DNA of 64,000 bases from Amycolatopsis jejuensis (GTDB lineage: Bacteria; Actinomycetota; Actinomycetes; Mycobacteriales; Pseudonocardiaceae): the NCBI RefSeq assembly GCF_000717335.1, contig NZ_JNYZ01000040.1, positions 18,726-82,725 of the forward strand. The letters run 5' to 3'. The position numbers were made by a program, and so were the translations under genes. The notes under the pieces were generated by a model. That model was not told the DNA's origin and did no database searches. It worked only from the letters and a program-made list of their open reading frames with translations. Positions 45,675 to 53,820 of the stretch are shown in pieces (within the stretch, counting starts at the first letter, position 1; every line of letters starts with the position of its first letter).

Positions 45675-46493
45675 TTGGCTTCACACCGCTCCCCCGGCGG
45701 CCAAGCCCCTTCCCCGGCGCTGAAGGACGCACTGGACGGTGCGGTCATTCGCGTGCGGGGTCAGCACCGCATCGCTCCGCCCTCCTCCGCCCTTCGCGGG
45801 CGGGTCGTGGTCGCCGCTGTTGCAGCAGGCGCGTTCGCCGCAGCCGCTGCCGGGCAGACCATCAAGGCCACCAGCGGTCCGGACTCGAACACCCCGGTCA
45901 CGCCGCTCGCCAACGCACAGGACGCGAGCGCCTCGTTCACCCTCGGCAGCGCGGGCTCCGGGGGAGCTCCCGAACTGCTGCCGACCGGCCACGTCGTCGA
46001 CGCGTCCGCCGAGGCCGCCAAGATGACCGACAGCGCCAAGTTCACCAAGGCCCGCGTGCAGGCGGAAGCCGAAGCCGCGCGTCAGGCTGCCGCAGAGGCC
46101 GCCCGCCCGAAGACCTGTCTTCCCGCCCACGGCACCTTCACCTCGGGCTTCGGCGCCCGATGGGGCACGAGCCACCTGGGCATCGACATCGCCAACGCCA
46201 TCGGCACCCCCATCTACGCCGCCTCCGACGGCACCGTGATCGACGCCGGTCCGGCCAGCGGTTTCGGACTTTGGGTACGCGTCCAGCTCGCCGACGGCAC
46301 CATCCAGGTGTACGGCCACATGAACAGCTTCTCCGTCCGCGAAGGCCAGAAGGTGAAGTGCGGCCAGCAGATCGCGGAAATCGGCAACCGCGGCGAAAGC
46401 ACCGGACCGCACCTGCACTTCGAGGTGTGGCAGAACGGGACGAAGAAGATCGACCCGCGTCCGTGGCTCGCTCAGCGTGGTGTGGACGTCTGA
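45675..46493 (+). CDS. M23 family metallopeptidase (LytM-type)
   Basis: A 272-residue peptidoglycan endopeptidase or regulator. A signal-anchor-like helix (VVVAAVAAGAFAAAAAG) follows a 37-residue cytoplasmic start. A linker and an Ala/Glu-rich coiled coil come next (ARVQAEAEAARQAAAEAA), then the M23 domain: GFGARWGTSHLGIDIA (first Zn ligands His and Asp), VYGHMNSF, and GPHLHFEVW (catalytic/third-ligand HxH). I prefer the TTG at 45,675, with GGAAGG 7 bases upstream. An ATG at 45,660 has none. It corresponds by position to Rv0950c near pcrA. Confidence 0.9.
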   Translation: MASHRSPGGQAPSPALKDALDGAVIRVRGQHRIAPPSSALRGRVVVAAVAAGAFAAAAAGQTIKATSGPDSNTPVTPLANAQDASASFTLGSAGSGGAPELLPTGHVVDASAEAAKMTDSAKFTKARVQAEAEAARQAAAEAARPKTCLPAHGTFTSGFGARWGTSHLGIDIANAIGTPIYAASDGTVIDAGPASGFGLWVRVQLADGTIQVYGHMNSFSVREGQKVKCGQQIAEIGNRGESTGPHLHFEVWQNGTKKIDPRPWLAQRGVDV

Positions 46494-47176
46494 TTCCTCC
46501 TGAGTTCTGAGGCGCTCCGCGCGGCTTGAAGTGCCAGGTTGGTCATGGATAATCGCTGAGCGCCCGCGGAACCGTCGCATCGAGGCGTGGCTGGGGTGGT
46601 CATGGATAATCACCGGGCTGCCTGACGATTCGTTGTCGTACGGAGCCCCGGATTACCGGTTGGATAGGTGCGCTGCCGAATGGCGCTTCTGGCTCACGGA
46701 CAGAAATCCCGGTCTCGGCTAGATGCCTCACGAACGGCCTCGCCGAAGGGCGACCCCCGCATCGCGCTCGGACTCCACCGGACCACCCTCGGCGGGCAAT
46801 CCCCGAATGCCGCTCTACGCCACGCGAACGGCCCATCCGGAGGACAACCCAGGATCGCGACCGGATGTCGTGACGAGCATTGCCACCGGATGACCGCAGA
46901 ACGCCGCTGAGCACGGTGCAAACGCCCACCGGGCACTCCGCGGACAGGCCGCGCACACCGAGTGAACGTCCCGCCAGGCAAACCCCGGAACACCGCCAGA
47001 CGAACGCGCGAACGCCCCACTGGGCAACCGCATCGCGGCCGGGCGCCGCGCACGTGCCCTGGGACAGATTCCCGGAATACTGCCGGAACCGCACGTCTCC
47101 GCCGAGCAATCTGCCAACAGCTGCAAGCCACACGGACAACGCCTGCGTAAGCCACACCGGGACGTCGCACCCGGGT
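46494..47176. other. Intergenic region with direct repeats and degenerate repeat DNA
   Basis: No gene seen. GGTCATGGATAATC occurs twice (46,541-46,554 and 46,598-46,611), 57 bases apart. From about 46,730 on, variants of a 30-40 base element (CGAACGCCCCACTGGGCAA-like) recur without a strict period, similar to 6,604-7,157. Confidence 0.5.
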
Positions 47177-47515
47177 TTACGGGTCGCTACCTGGCATTCG
47201 GCGGATGAAGTACGCCACCGCGACCTGCCACACCGTGCACAGACCCGTGCCTCGTCGCCATCGGAATGGCGAGCGTCGGGGGAAAGACCACCATCGTCCG
47301 TCGGCGCCCGACGTTCCGCTGCAGACGACGCATCTGCCATCCGGCCCCAAAGCGTGCTGTCTCAGCAGCGCACGCCATGCGGCCGCCAGCCGTGCCACTT
47401 CCCCGGGCACGGCTCGTGCCGGGCGTGCTGCGGTCCCCACTGCAGCTGTTCCCAGCACTCCCCGTAGATATTCCTGTACCCCAGCGGCAAACACCCCAAA
47501 CAAGACCGCGTCCAT
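47177..47515 (-). CDS. Hypothetical SOS-regulated small protein with a CxxC motif
   Basis: A 112-residue protein starting MDAVLFGVFAAGVQEYLRG. Its ATG follows GGAGGGG by 7 bases. The middle is Ala/Arg-rich helical sequence (EVARLAAAWRALLRQHALGPDG). The C-terminal part has RCVVCSG, then RRGTGLCTVWQVAVAYFIRR, so three Cys residues could form a small metal site. I recall similar hypothetical proteins in Pseudonocardiaceae, but no function. A perfect LexA box ends 33 bases before the ATG, so DNA-damage induction is likely. It lies downstream of pcrA in the same direction. Confidence 0.7.
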   Translation of the reverse strand: MDAVLFGVFAAGVQEYLRGVLGTAAVGTAARPARAVPGEVARLAAAWRALLRQHALGPDGRCVVCSGTSGADGRWWSFPRRSPFRWRRGTGLCTVWQVAVAYFIRRMPGSDP

Positions 47516-47547
47516 CCCGGCTCCCCTCCACATACCCTACCACGTCA

Positions 47548-47563
47548 TCGAACTTGTGTTCGA
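47548..47563. promoter_or_regulatory. LexA (SOS) box upstream of the small CxxC protein gene
   Basis: TCGAAC-TTGT-GTTCGA, a perfect palindromic match to the actinobacterial LexA box, lies 33 bases before the start codon at 47,515. It is the same consensus as the box at 34,266. Confidence 0.88.
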
Positions 47564-47698
47564 CAACCTCAGGTATACCGTGCCGGACCGACAGGAATCA
47601 GCGATCCGCCGGACGGTTCACTCGGTCCAGTGAAAACTGTCCCGGGGCACGCCGCGAAACACCACAGAAAACCAAGCCAGGCCAGGGAAAAAACCCAG

Positions 47699-50119
47699 TC
47701 AGAGCTTCACCATCGGCACACTGCCGATCAGCATCAGGCGTACCTTCCCGGACGCGCCGAAGTCGATGGTCGCCGTGGCGCGGGGGCCTACGCCGTCGCA
47801 GGAGATCACTGTGCCGAGGCCGTACTTGTCGTGGCTGACGCGGTCGCCGACGTCCAGCTTCAGCGCCACCGTGTCCTTCCAGCCCTTCCCAAAAGGAGAC
47901 GACGAAGTAGAAGAAGACGACGACCGCCGACCCCACGTGGTGGCGGCGCGCGGGCCGGACGAGGAACCCGACGAAGAACCGAAATTGCCGAACCCGGGCG
48001 AAGACGGTTCGAGACGCCGCCAGTCGACCAGGTCCGGTGGCAGCTCGTCGAGGAACCGTGAAGCCGGGTTCATCTGCGGCTGCCCCCACGCGGACCGCAC
48101 GAGGGCCCGCGACACGTACAACCGCTTGCGCGCCCGCGTGATCGCCACGTACGCCAGCCGCCGTTCCTCGGCCAGCTCTGCCGGGTCGCCCAGCGCGCGC
48201 ATGTGCGGGAAAACGCCGTCCTCCCAGCCGGTGCAGAACACCACCGGGTACTCCAGGCCCTTCGCGGTGTGCACGGTCATCAGCGTGACCACGCCCGCGC
48301 CGCCGTCGCCGTCTTCGCCGCCGTCCGGGGACGGGACCGAATCTGCGTCTGCGACCAGCGAAACCCGCTCCAGGAAGGCCGGCAGCGAACCGGGCGACGG
48401 CACCCCGTCGTCGAGGACCAGTTCTGCGTTTTCGTCGCTGGTGACCTCCGCGGTGAACTCCGCGAACTCGCGCGCCACCGTGACCAGTTCGGTGAGGTTT
48501 TCGACCCGCGACGCGTCCTGCGGATCGTCCGATTCCTCCAGCTCAGCGCGGTAGCCGGTACGCTCCAGCACGGCCTCGAGCAGGTCGTGCACCTCGGTGC
48601 CGGACGACGCCATCTCGCCCAGTTCGTCAAGCAGCGCAACGAATCCCGTGATCGACTTGGCCGAACGCGGGTTGAGCAAAGCGACCTTGCCGTCGACCGC
48701 GTCGCGAAGCGCGGCCCAGAACGAAATCCGCTCCCGTTCCGCGTGCGTGGCCACCACGGCCTCCGCCCGATCGCCGATCCCCCGTTTGGGCACGTTGAGA
48801 ATCCGGCGCAGGCTCACCGTGTCCTCGGGGTTCGCGAGCACGCGCAGGTACGCGATCATGTCGCGGACCTCGCGCCGCTCGTAGAACCGCACCCCGCCGA
48901 CGACCTTGTACGGCAGGCCGAGCCGGATGAAGATTTCCTCGAACACCCGCGACTGGTTGTTGGTGCGGTAGAACACCGCGATGTCGGAGTAGTCCGCCTG
49001 ACCGCTCTCGGCCAGCGAATCGATCTCCCCCGCGACGAACGCGGCCTCGTCGTGGTCGTTGTCCGACACGTAGCCGACGATCTTCTCGCCGTCGCCCGAA
49101 TCGGTCCACAGCCGTTTCGCGCGCCGGTTGGGGTTGCGCGCGATCACCGCGTTGGCCGCGGACAGGATCGTCTGCGTGGAGCGGTAGTTCTGTTCCAGCA
49201 GAATCGTGTGCGCGTTGGGGAAATCCCGTTCGAATTCCTCGATGTTGCGAATGGTCGCGCCGCGGAAAGCGTAGATCGACTGGTCCGCGTCGCCGACCAC
49301 GCACAGCTCGGCGGGCTCGGTACCGGTGTCCGCCCCGGATTCCGTCCCGGCCAGCTCGCGGACCAGCGTGTACTGCGCATGGTTCGTGTCCTGGTACTCG
49401 TCGACCAGGACATGCCGGAACCGGCGCCGGTAGTACTCCGCGACGTCCGGGAACGCCTGCAGCAGCGACACCGTCTGCATGATCAGGTCGTCGAAGTCGA
49501 ACGCGTTGGCCCCGGCGAGCCGTCGCTGGTACTCGGCATAGACCTCGGCGACGCGCCGCTCCAGGTCGTTCGCCGCGTTCGACGCCGCGGCATCCGGGTC
49601 GATCAGCTCGTTCTTCAGGTTCGAGATGTGCACCGCGAGCAGGCGCGCGGCGTACTTCTTCGGGTCGATGTCGAGGTCTCGCGCCACGAGCGTGATGAGC
49701 CGCTTCGTGTCGTCCGAGTCGTAAATGGAGAAGCTGGACGACATGTCGAGCGTCTTCGCCTCGCGGCGGAGGATGCGCACGCACATCGAGTGGAACGTGG
49801 ACACCCACATCGCATTCGCGCGGCGGCCGACCAGCGACGAGACGCGGTCGCGCATCTCCGCGGCGGCTTTGTTGGTGAACGTGATCGCCATGATCTCGCC
49901 GGGATGCACGCGCCGCTGCCCGAGCAGGTACGCGATCCGGCGCGTGAGCACGCGCGTCTTGCCCGATCCGGCGCCCGCGACGACCAGCAGCGGACCTCCG
50001 GCATGCGTCACCGCCTCGCGCTGGGCGGGGTTGAGGTCCTCGAGCAGGTCTGCGGTTCCCGGCCGGGCGCCGCGGGCGGGAGCGGGCTGGTCTGCGGGGA
50101 GATCGAAGAGGGTGTCCAT
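47699..50119 (-). CDS. pcrA: ATP-dependent DNA helicase UvrD1/PcrA
   Basis: An 806-residue SF1A 3'-5' helicase for nucleotide excision repair and replication restart. The Q motif is LEDLNPAQREAVTH. Walker A is VVAGAGSGKTRVLTRRIAYLL in parts, motif II is VDEYQDTNHAQY, motif III is VVGDADQSIYAFRGA, and motif IV is QNYRSTQTIL. The C-terminus has the Tudor-like KLDVGDRVSHDKYGLGTVI domain that binds RNA polymerase. It corresponds to Rv0949 by position. It is divergent from the DUF1707 gene. Confidence 0.97.
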   Translation of the reverse strand: MDTLFDLPADQPAPARGARPGTADLLEDLNPAQREAVTHAGGPLLVVAGAGSGKTRVLTRRIAYLLGQRRVHPGEIMAITFTNKAAAEMRDRVSSLVGRRANAMWVSTFHSMCVRILRREAKTLDMSSSFSIYDSDDTKRLITLVARDLDIDPKKYAARLLAVHISNLKNELIDPDAAASNAANDLERRVAEVYAEYQRRLAGANAFDFDDLIMQTVSLLQAFPDVAEYYRRRFRHVLVDEYQDTNHAQYTLVRELAGTESGADTGTEPAELCVVGDADQSIYAFRGATIRNIEEFERDFPNAHTILLEQNYRSTQTILSAANAVIARNPNRRAKRLWTDSGDGEKIVGYVSDNDHDEAAFVAGEIDSLAESGQADYSDIAVFYRTNNQSRVFEEIFIRLGLPYKVVGGVRFYERREVRDMIAYLRVLANPEDTVSLRRILNVPKRGIGDRAEAVVATHAERERISFWAALRDAVDGKVALLNPRSAKSITGFVALLDELGEMASSGTEVHDLLEAVLERTGYRAELEESDDPQDASRVENLTELVTVAREFAEFTAEVTSDENAELVLDDGVPSPGSLPAFLERVSLVADADSVPSPDGGEDGDGGAGVVTLMTVHTAKGLEYPVVFCTGWEDGVFPHMRALGDPAELAEERRLAYVAITRARKRLYVSRALVRSAWGQPQMNPASRFLDELPPDLVDWRRLEPSSPGFGNFGSSSGSSSGPRAATTWGRRSSSSSTSSSPFGKGWKDTVALKLDVGDRVSHDKYGLGTVISCDGVGPRATATIDFGASGKVRLMLIGSVPMVKL

Positions 50120-50252
50120 CGTCTGTCCACGCTACCCCTGGGGTACGACAGACCCCGAACAGCCACGCGCCCGGATGCGCTCTCCGACGTACGCCACAGT
50201 GTCGCCTCGCACCCGACGCGCGCGGCCTTCCCCGCGCGGACCATCGAACGGT

Positions 50253-50684
50253 ATGGACGACAAGATTCCCGCCCGGTTGAGGGCTTCCGACAGCGACCGA
50301 GAACGCGTCGCCGAAACCATCCAGGCCGCCGGTTCCGAAGGGCGGCTCACGCTCGAGGAGGTCGAGGAGCGGCTGAGCACGGTGTACGCCACCCGCTACA
50401 CCGACGAGCTCGGCAAGCTCACCACCGACCTCCCCCGCCCCGCGCCGGACCGCCCGCGCGGCGGCTGGCCGCTCACCAGGGCGGCCCTGCGCGAACATCC
50501 GGCGCTGCGGGTCCACCTCGGCATCGTCGTGGTGATCGCGACCTTGCTCATCGTGCGATGGGCGATCGGCGGGGCCTTGTTCTTCTGGCCCGCGATGCCC
50601 GTGTTCTGGCTGTTCGTGAGCCTGGTGGTGCACGCGCGGGTGCGAACGTTGCGGCGGCGGCCGGGTGCGCCTGTGCCATACTGA
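50253..50684 (+). CDS. DUF1707 domain membrane protein
   Basis: A 143-residue protein. The DUF1707 (SHOCT-like) module at residues 5-60 reads IPARLRASDSDRERVAETIQAAGSEGRLTLEEVEERLSTVYATRYTDELGKLTTDLP in pieces. It is followed by two transmembrane helices (VHLGIVVVIATLLIVRWAI, LFFWPAMPVFWLFVSLVVHA) and a basic tail. DUF1707 is a small helical domain found at the start of many actinobacterial envelope proteins, of unknown role. The ATG at 50,253 places the domain at the N-terminus as usual. It is divergent from pcrA. Confidence 0.88.
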   Translation: MDDKIPARLRASDSDRERVAETIQAAGSEGRLTLEEVEERLSTVYATRYTDELGKLTTDLPRPAPDRPRGGWPLTRAALREHPALRVHLGIVVVIATLLIVRWAIGGALFFWPAMPVFWLFVSLVVHARVRTLRRRPGAPVPY

Positions 50685-50688
50685 TCTC

Positions 50689-50849
50689 GTGTGGCACCGC
50701 AGCGAGCGATTTTTTTACGGGACCCGGACTCCGGCTCCCGTGATCGCGTAGTGCCCCACCCGCCATCACCCGCAGCCCCGGAGTCCACTGGACCCGGGGC
50801 TTTCGCCGTCCCAGGGGTCACGGGGAGTCCGGACTTCAGAGAGGTCCCG
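50689..50849 (+). promoter_or_regulatory. Structured 5' region of the chorismate mutase gene
   Basis: A CATACT -10-like hexamer at 50,677-50,682 would place the transcript start near 50,690. The following 160 bases contain a hairpin GCGAT...ATCGC enclosing ACGGGA/TCCCGT and a second stem AGCCCCGG/CCGGGGCT near 50,770-50,800. The first bases read GTGGCACCGC, resembling the T-box antiterminator core. No stem I can fit downstream of this start. An in-frame GTG at 50,691 could also give a leaderless, longer protein. Confidence 0.35.
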
Positions 50850-51146
50850 ATGAACGCGCAGACGCAGAACGCCGACGGCCAGCCCGGCGAGGACACCACC
50901 GCCGGGGAGGACATCTCCGCGCTCCGCAAGGAAATCGACTGGCTCGACTCCGAGATCCTCCGGCTCGTGAAACGCCGGGTCGAGGTGTCGAAGACGATCG
51001 GTGCGGCCCGGATGGCCGCCGGCGGCACGAAAATCGTCTACAACCGCGAGATGGACGTGCTCGCGCGCTACCGCGAGCTGGGTCCGGAAGGCCGCCAGCT
51101 CGCGATGCTGCTGCTGAACCTCGGCCGGGGCAGGCTCGGCCGATGA
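50850..51146 (+). CDS. Chorismate mutase, AroQ-delta type
   Basis: A 98-residue all-helical enzyme converting chorismate to prephenate for Phe and Tyr. DISALRKEIDWLDSEILRLVKRRVEVSKTIGAARM in pieces, NREMDVLARYRELGPEGRQLAMLLLNLGRGRLGR in pieces, and the LGRGRLG tail closely match M. tuberculosis Rv0948c, which also neighbours uvrD1. The delta type has low activity until complexed with DAHP synthase, the LGRGRLG tail being part of the contact. The ATG at 50,850 has AGAGAGG upstream. A longer in-frame start at 50,691 is possible. Confidence 0.94.
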   Translation: MNAQTQNADGQPGEDTTAGEDISALRKEIDWLDSEILRLVKRRVEVSKTIGAARMAAGGTKIVYNREMDVLARYRELGPEGRQLAMLLLNLGRGRLGR

Positions 51147-51203
51147 CGCGGTCTCCGGGTCATCCCCGATCCGCGCCGATCCGAAACCAGGCAGACTGGA
51201 CAC

Positions 51204-51509
51204 ATGATTAACGTCATCGCCGTCATCATCGCGATCGCGAGCGTGCTGGCGTCCCTCGGGAACGTCGGCTACCTGGCGCTGCTCAACAACGCGGCAGGCA
51301 AGCGGGCCGGCGGGGCGCCGGTGGCGCAGTACGTGCGCAGCCGCTGGGCGCTCGCCGGGGGTGCCACTGCGGCGTCGCTCTTCGCCTGGTTGCTCACTTC
51401 GGGCAACGTCGTGCTGGACATCCTCGCCATCGTCATCGCCGTCGGTAGTGGCGCGACGTCGGTGAAGGCCCTCCAGTCCACGCAGGCGAAGTACCGCAGC
51501 GGCGGTTGA
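51204..51509 (+). CDS. Small membrane protein of unknown function
   Basis: A 101-residue protein beginning MINVIAVIIAIASVLASLGNVGYLALLN (first helix). Two further hydrophobic segments follow (WALAGGATAASLFAWLLTS, VVLDILAIVIAVGSGATSV) and a polar end QSTQAKYRSGG. The layout is three helices with a short basic loop. No family recognised. It lies 57 bases after chorismate mutase on the same strand and may share its transcript. Confidence 0.78.
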   Translation: MINVIAVIIAIASVLASLGNVGYLALLNNAAGKRAGGAPVAQYVRSRWALAGGATAASLFAWLLTSGNVVLDILAIVIAVGSGATSVKALQSTQAKYRSGG

Positions 51510-51856
51510 GCCCCTCGCGAACTGGGACAACGGCGGGACGCACGCTGCACAGCGTGACGTGCCGCCCGTTCGGGCGCGCCCGACCGAGTGAAACCGGTGC
51601 AAGTTGCAGGATGGGTGAAGACTTTCGCTTGCCGGTTTCCTAGTGTGGGGCTCGTGAGGACCCTGGCGTCTGTGCCGGGCCATGCCCGGAGGACGCGCGG
51701 GAGCTGCGGCGCCGCGCGTCTGTCGCCGCATGCGCGTGCAGATGCTCGGGAGTTCGCAAGTGTGGACGCAAGTGTCACCGCTCGCTCTTCTGCTCCGTTC
51801 GGGTTGATCGGTGCGGCGACGCCGTCACGCCCACACCGTGGAGGGGTCGGACGGGC
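51510..51856. other. Intergenic region, no gene seen
   Basis: 347 bases. A 90-codon plus-strand frame from 51,588 reads Arg/Ala/Ser-rich sequence without any domain or ribosome-binding site. The promoter of the next gene probably lies here. I see no clear -35/-10 pair. Confidence 0.5.
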
Positions 51857-53566
51857 ATGACGGGAAACACGATGGGCGGTCCGCGACACGCTGACCGTCC
51901 CGGAGCGGTCACGGCCGCCGAGGTCACCGTCCCCGGCAGGCACCGCGTCCGCGGCGACGGGACCTGGACGCCGGTCGTACCCCCGCGTACCGCCGGACAT
52001 CACCGGCACCGCACCGGAGCCATACCGGTCGCCGAGACGCCCGCACCTCGTACGGAGGTGGTGAGTCCGCGGCGGGAGGCGGTTTCGACTCCTCGTGACG
52101 GCGGGTTTGACGGGTTCGTCGCCCCACGCCGGGAAGAGGTTTCGGCACCGCGTGACGACCGGCTTGACGGGTTCGTCGCCCCGCGCCGGGAAGAGGTTTC
52201 GACACCGCGTGACGACCGGCGTGACGGGTTCGTCGCCCCACGCCGGGAAAGGGCGGCGCGCGGCGCAACAGAGACCCGGCCGGTGTTTCCTGCTGCAAGT
52301 GGCACTTTGCCGATGGACGAGCTGGCCCTGCCGCAACCACAGCACACCCGGCTGGATGAGGACTTCAAGCCGCGGCGCCGTCCGGAGAACCGGGCGCGCG
52401 TTGCGCCTCCGCAAGGCCGGGTCCCCGACGAGCACCGCGCCTTCGCGCCTCCCGAGCAGCCGCAATCCACGCCAGCGCACCCCGAGCAGACGCGACCCAC
52501 GTCGTACCCCGACCAGACCGAGCAGGCCCTCCCCCAGCCGACCGGGCAAGCTCGGCGTACTCGCCAAGAACGCGTCGCCACCACGACCGCCACGCTGGCC
52601 GCCCATGCGGAGGACGCGCCCGAAGGCGGCCGGGAGCGCGTCGAGCTGAACCCCGACGAACCACCGCGGCGCCAGCGGGTCACGCTTCGCACGGCGCCCG
52701 TCTCCCCGCGAGAGTGCGAGCGCGAGCAGGACGACGAGGTGCGCGTCTACGCCGCCCCGCTGCTGGACGGGCTCGGCAAGTTCGACCTCGGCTCGGTACC
52801 CGCGTCGGTCACGCCGCCGAAGACCTGGCGGAAGGCGGCGTGGTTTGCGACCGGCGCGTCCGGGGCGGTGGTCGTCGGACTGTTGTTCGCCGGGACGTTC
52901 CTGGTCGGCGGCCCCACCACCACGTCGGACGCCGTCGGCGGGGGCTGGCCGGGGCGGCAGAACGGCGGTGGTCCGGACCTCAGCGCGCTGATCCCCGACG
53001 GGCAGCGCGGCGGCGGCAACGTCCAGCGCAGCGACACCAGCACCAGCCCGAACGGCCTGACCTCGGACAACGGCACACATCCGCAGGGCAACGACCCCAC
53101 CGCGAGCGCAAGCCGCAGCTCCACCGGCGAGACGACGGCGTCCGGTACGGGTACCCGGGGCAGCTCGTCGGCGCCGGTCACCACCGGGTCGCCGTCGGCG
53201 AGCCGGGCGCCGGAGAAACCGCCGGTCACGCCTGCCCCGCGGGAGACCAAGGACCCGAACTACTTCACCGCATCGAACCCCAAGACGATGGGCGACAACT
53301 CGGAGAAGTTCTTCAACAACGTCACCACGGACCCGTCCGAGGCCTCCTCGATCACGTCCGGCGAGCTCAAGCAGGAGGGCTCGCAGGGCCTGCGCAAGCG
53401 GTACGCCGATGTCGCGTACTTCGAGGTCAAGAAGGTCACCATCGACCCGGAGCACGAGACCACGGTCAACACGCTCGAGGTGACCCACCAGGACGGCAGC
53501 AAGACCACCGAGCAACGCACCCTCACCTTCGACGACGACGGCAAGATCACCGACGACGGGCGCTGA
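51857..53566 (+). CDS. Single-span envelope protein with in-frame 57-bp repeats
   Basis: A 569-residue protein of no known family. Residues 1-310 are hydrophilic and probably cytoplasmic, containing three copies of DGFVAPRREEVS(A/T)PRDDR, each 19 residues. One transmembrane helix at about 326-350 (AAWFATGASGAVVVGLLFAGTFLVG) follows. The outer part starts with a Gly/Ser/Thr-rich linker and ends in a small folded domain (about 465-569: YFTASNPKTMGDNSEKFFNNVTTDP, ADVAYFEVKKVTIDPEHETTVNTLEVTHQDG in parts). It has the same architecture as the next gene and precedes the kinase pair, so a wall-sensing or transport accessory role is possible. Confidence 0.78.
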   Translation: MTGNTMGGPRHADRPGAVTAAEVTVPGRHRVRGDGTWTPVVPPRTAGHHRHRTGAIPVAETPAPRTEVVSPRREAVSTPRDGGFDGFVAPRREEVSAPRDDRLDGFVAPRREEVSTPRDDRRDGFVAPRRERAARGATETRPVFPAASGTLPMDELALPQPQHTRLDEDFKPRRRPENRARVAPPQGRVPDEHRAFAPPEQPQSTPAHPEQTRPTSYPDQTEQALPQPTGQARRTRQERVATTTATLAAHAEDAPEGGRERVELNPDEPPRRQRVTLRTAPVSPRECEREQDDEVRVYAAPLLDGLGKFDLGSVPASVTPPKTWRKAAWFATGASGAVVVGLLFAGTFLVGGPTTTSDAVGGGWPGRQNGGGPDLSALIPDGQRGGGNVQRSDTSTSPNGLTSDNGTHPQGNDPTASASRSSTGETTASGTGTRGSSSAPVTTGSPSASRAPEKPPVTPAPRETKDPNYFTASNPKTMGDNSEKFFNNVTTDPSEASSITSGELKQEGSQGLRKRYADVAYFEVKKVTIDPEHETTVNTLEVTHQDGSKTTEQRTLTFDDDGKITDDGR

Positions 53567-53820
53567 CCTGGCGGGTGTCTGCAAATGCTGATGCACGTGC
53601 GGTGCGGTAAGCGGTTGTTTCCTCGTCCGGGTGGGTGACTAAGCTGCCGTTCGTCGTACGACGGCGGCATTCCGGCGACGAAGTCTGGCGGCCGCCCGCC
53701 CGCACAGGGTTACCTGGCGACAACGAGGCTCGGAGCCGACCACGAATCGGCCGTCCGGGCCACCCCCGGGACGCCGCCACCGCGCAGCGCCCTTCCCCGA
53801 ACCCCGGAGCGAGGACTTTC

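Noticed and set aside
50683..50720. A T-box riboswitch upstream of chorismate mutase
   Set aside because: Only the short GTGGCACCGC core matches. There is no room for stem I after the likely transcript start, and the T run lies inside a hairpin.
51588..51860. A 90-codon ORF before the envelope protein gene
   Set aside because: No ribosome-binding site, no recognisable domain and composition like intergenic DNA.
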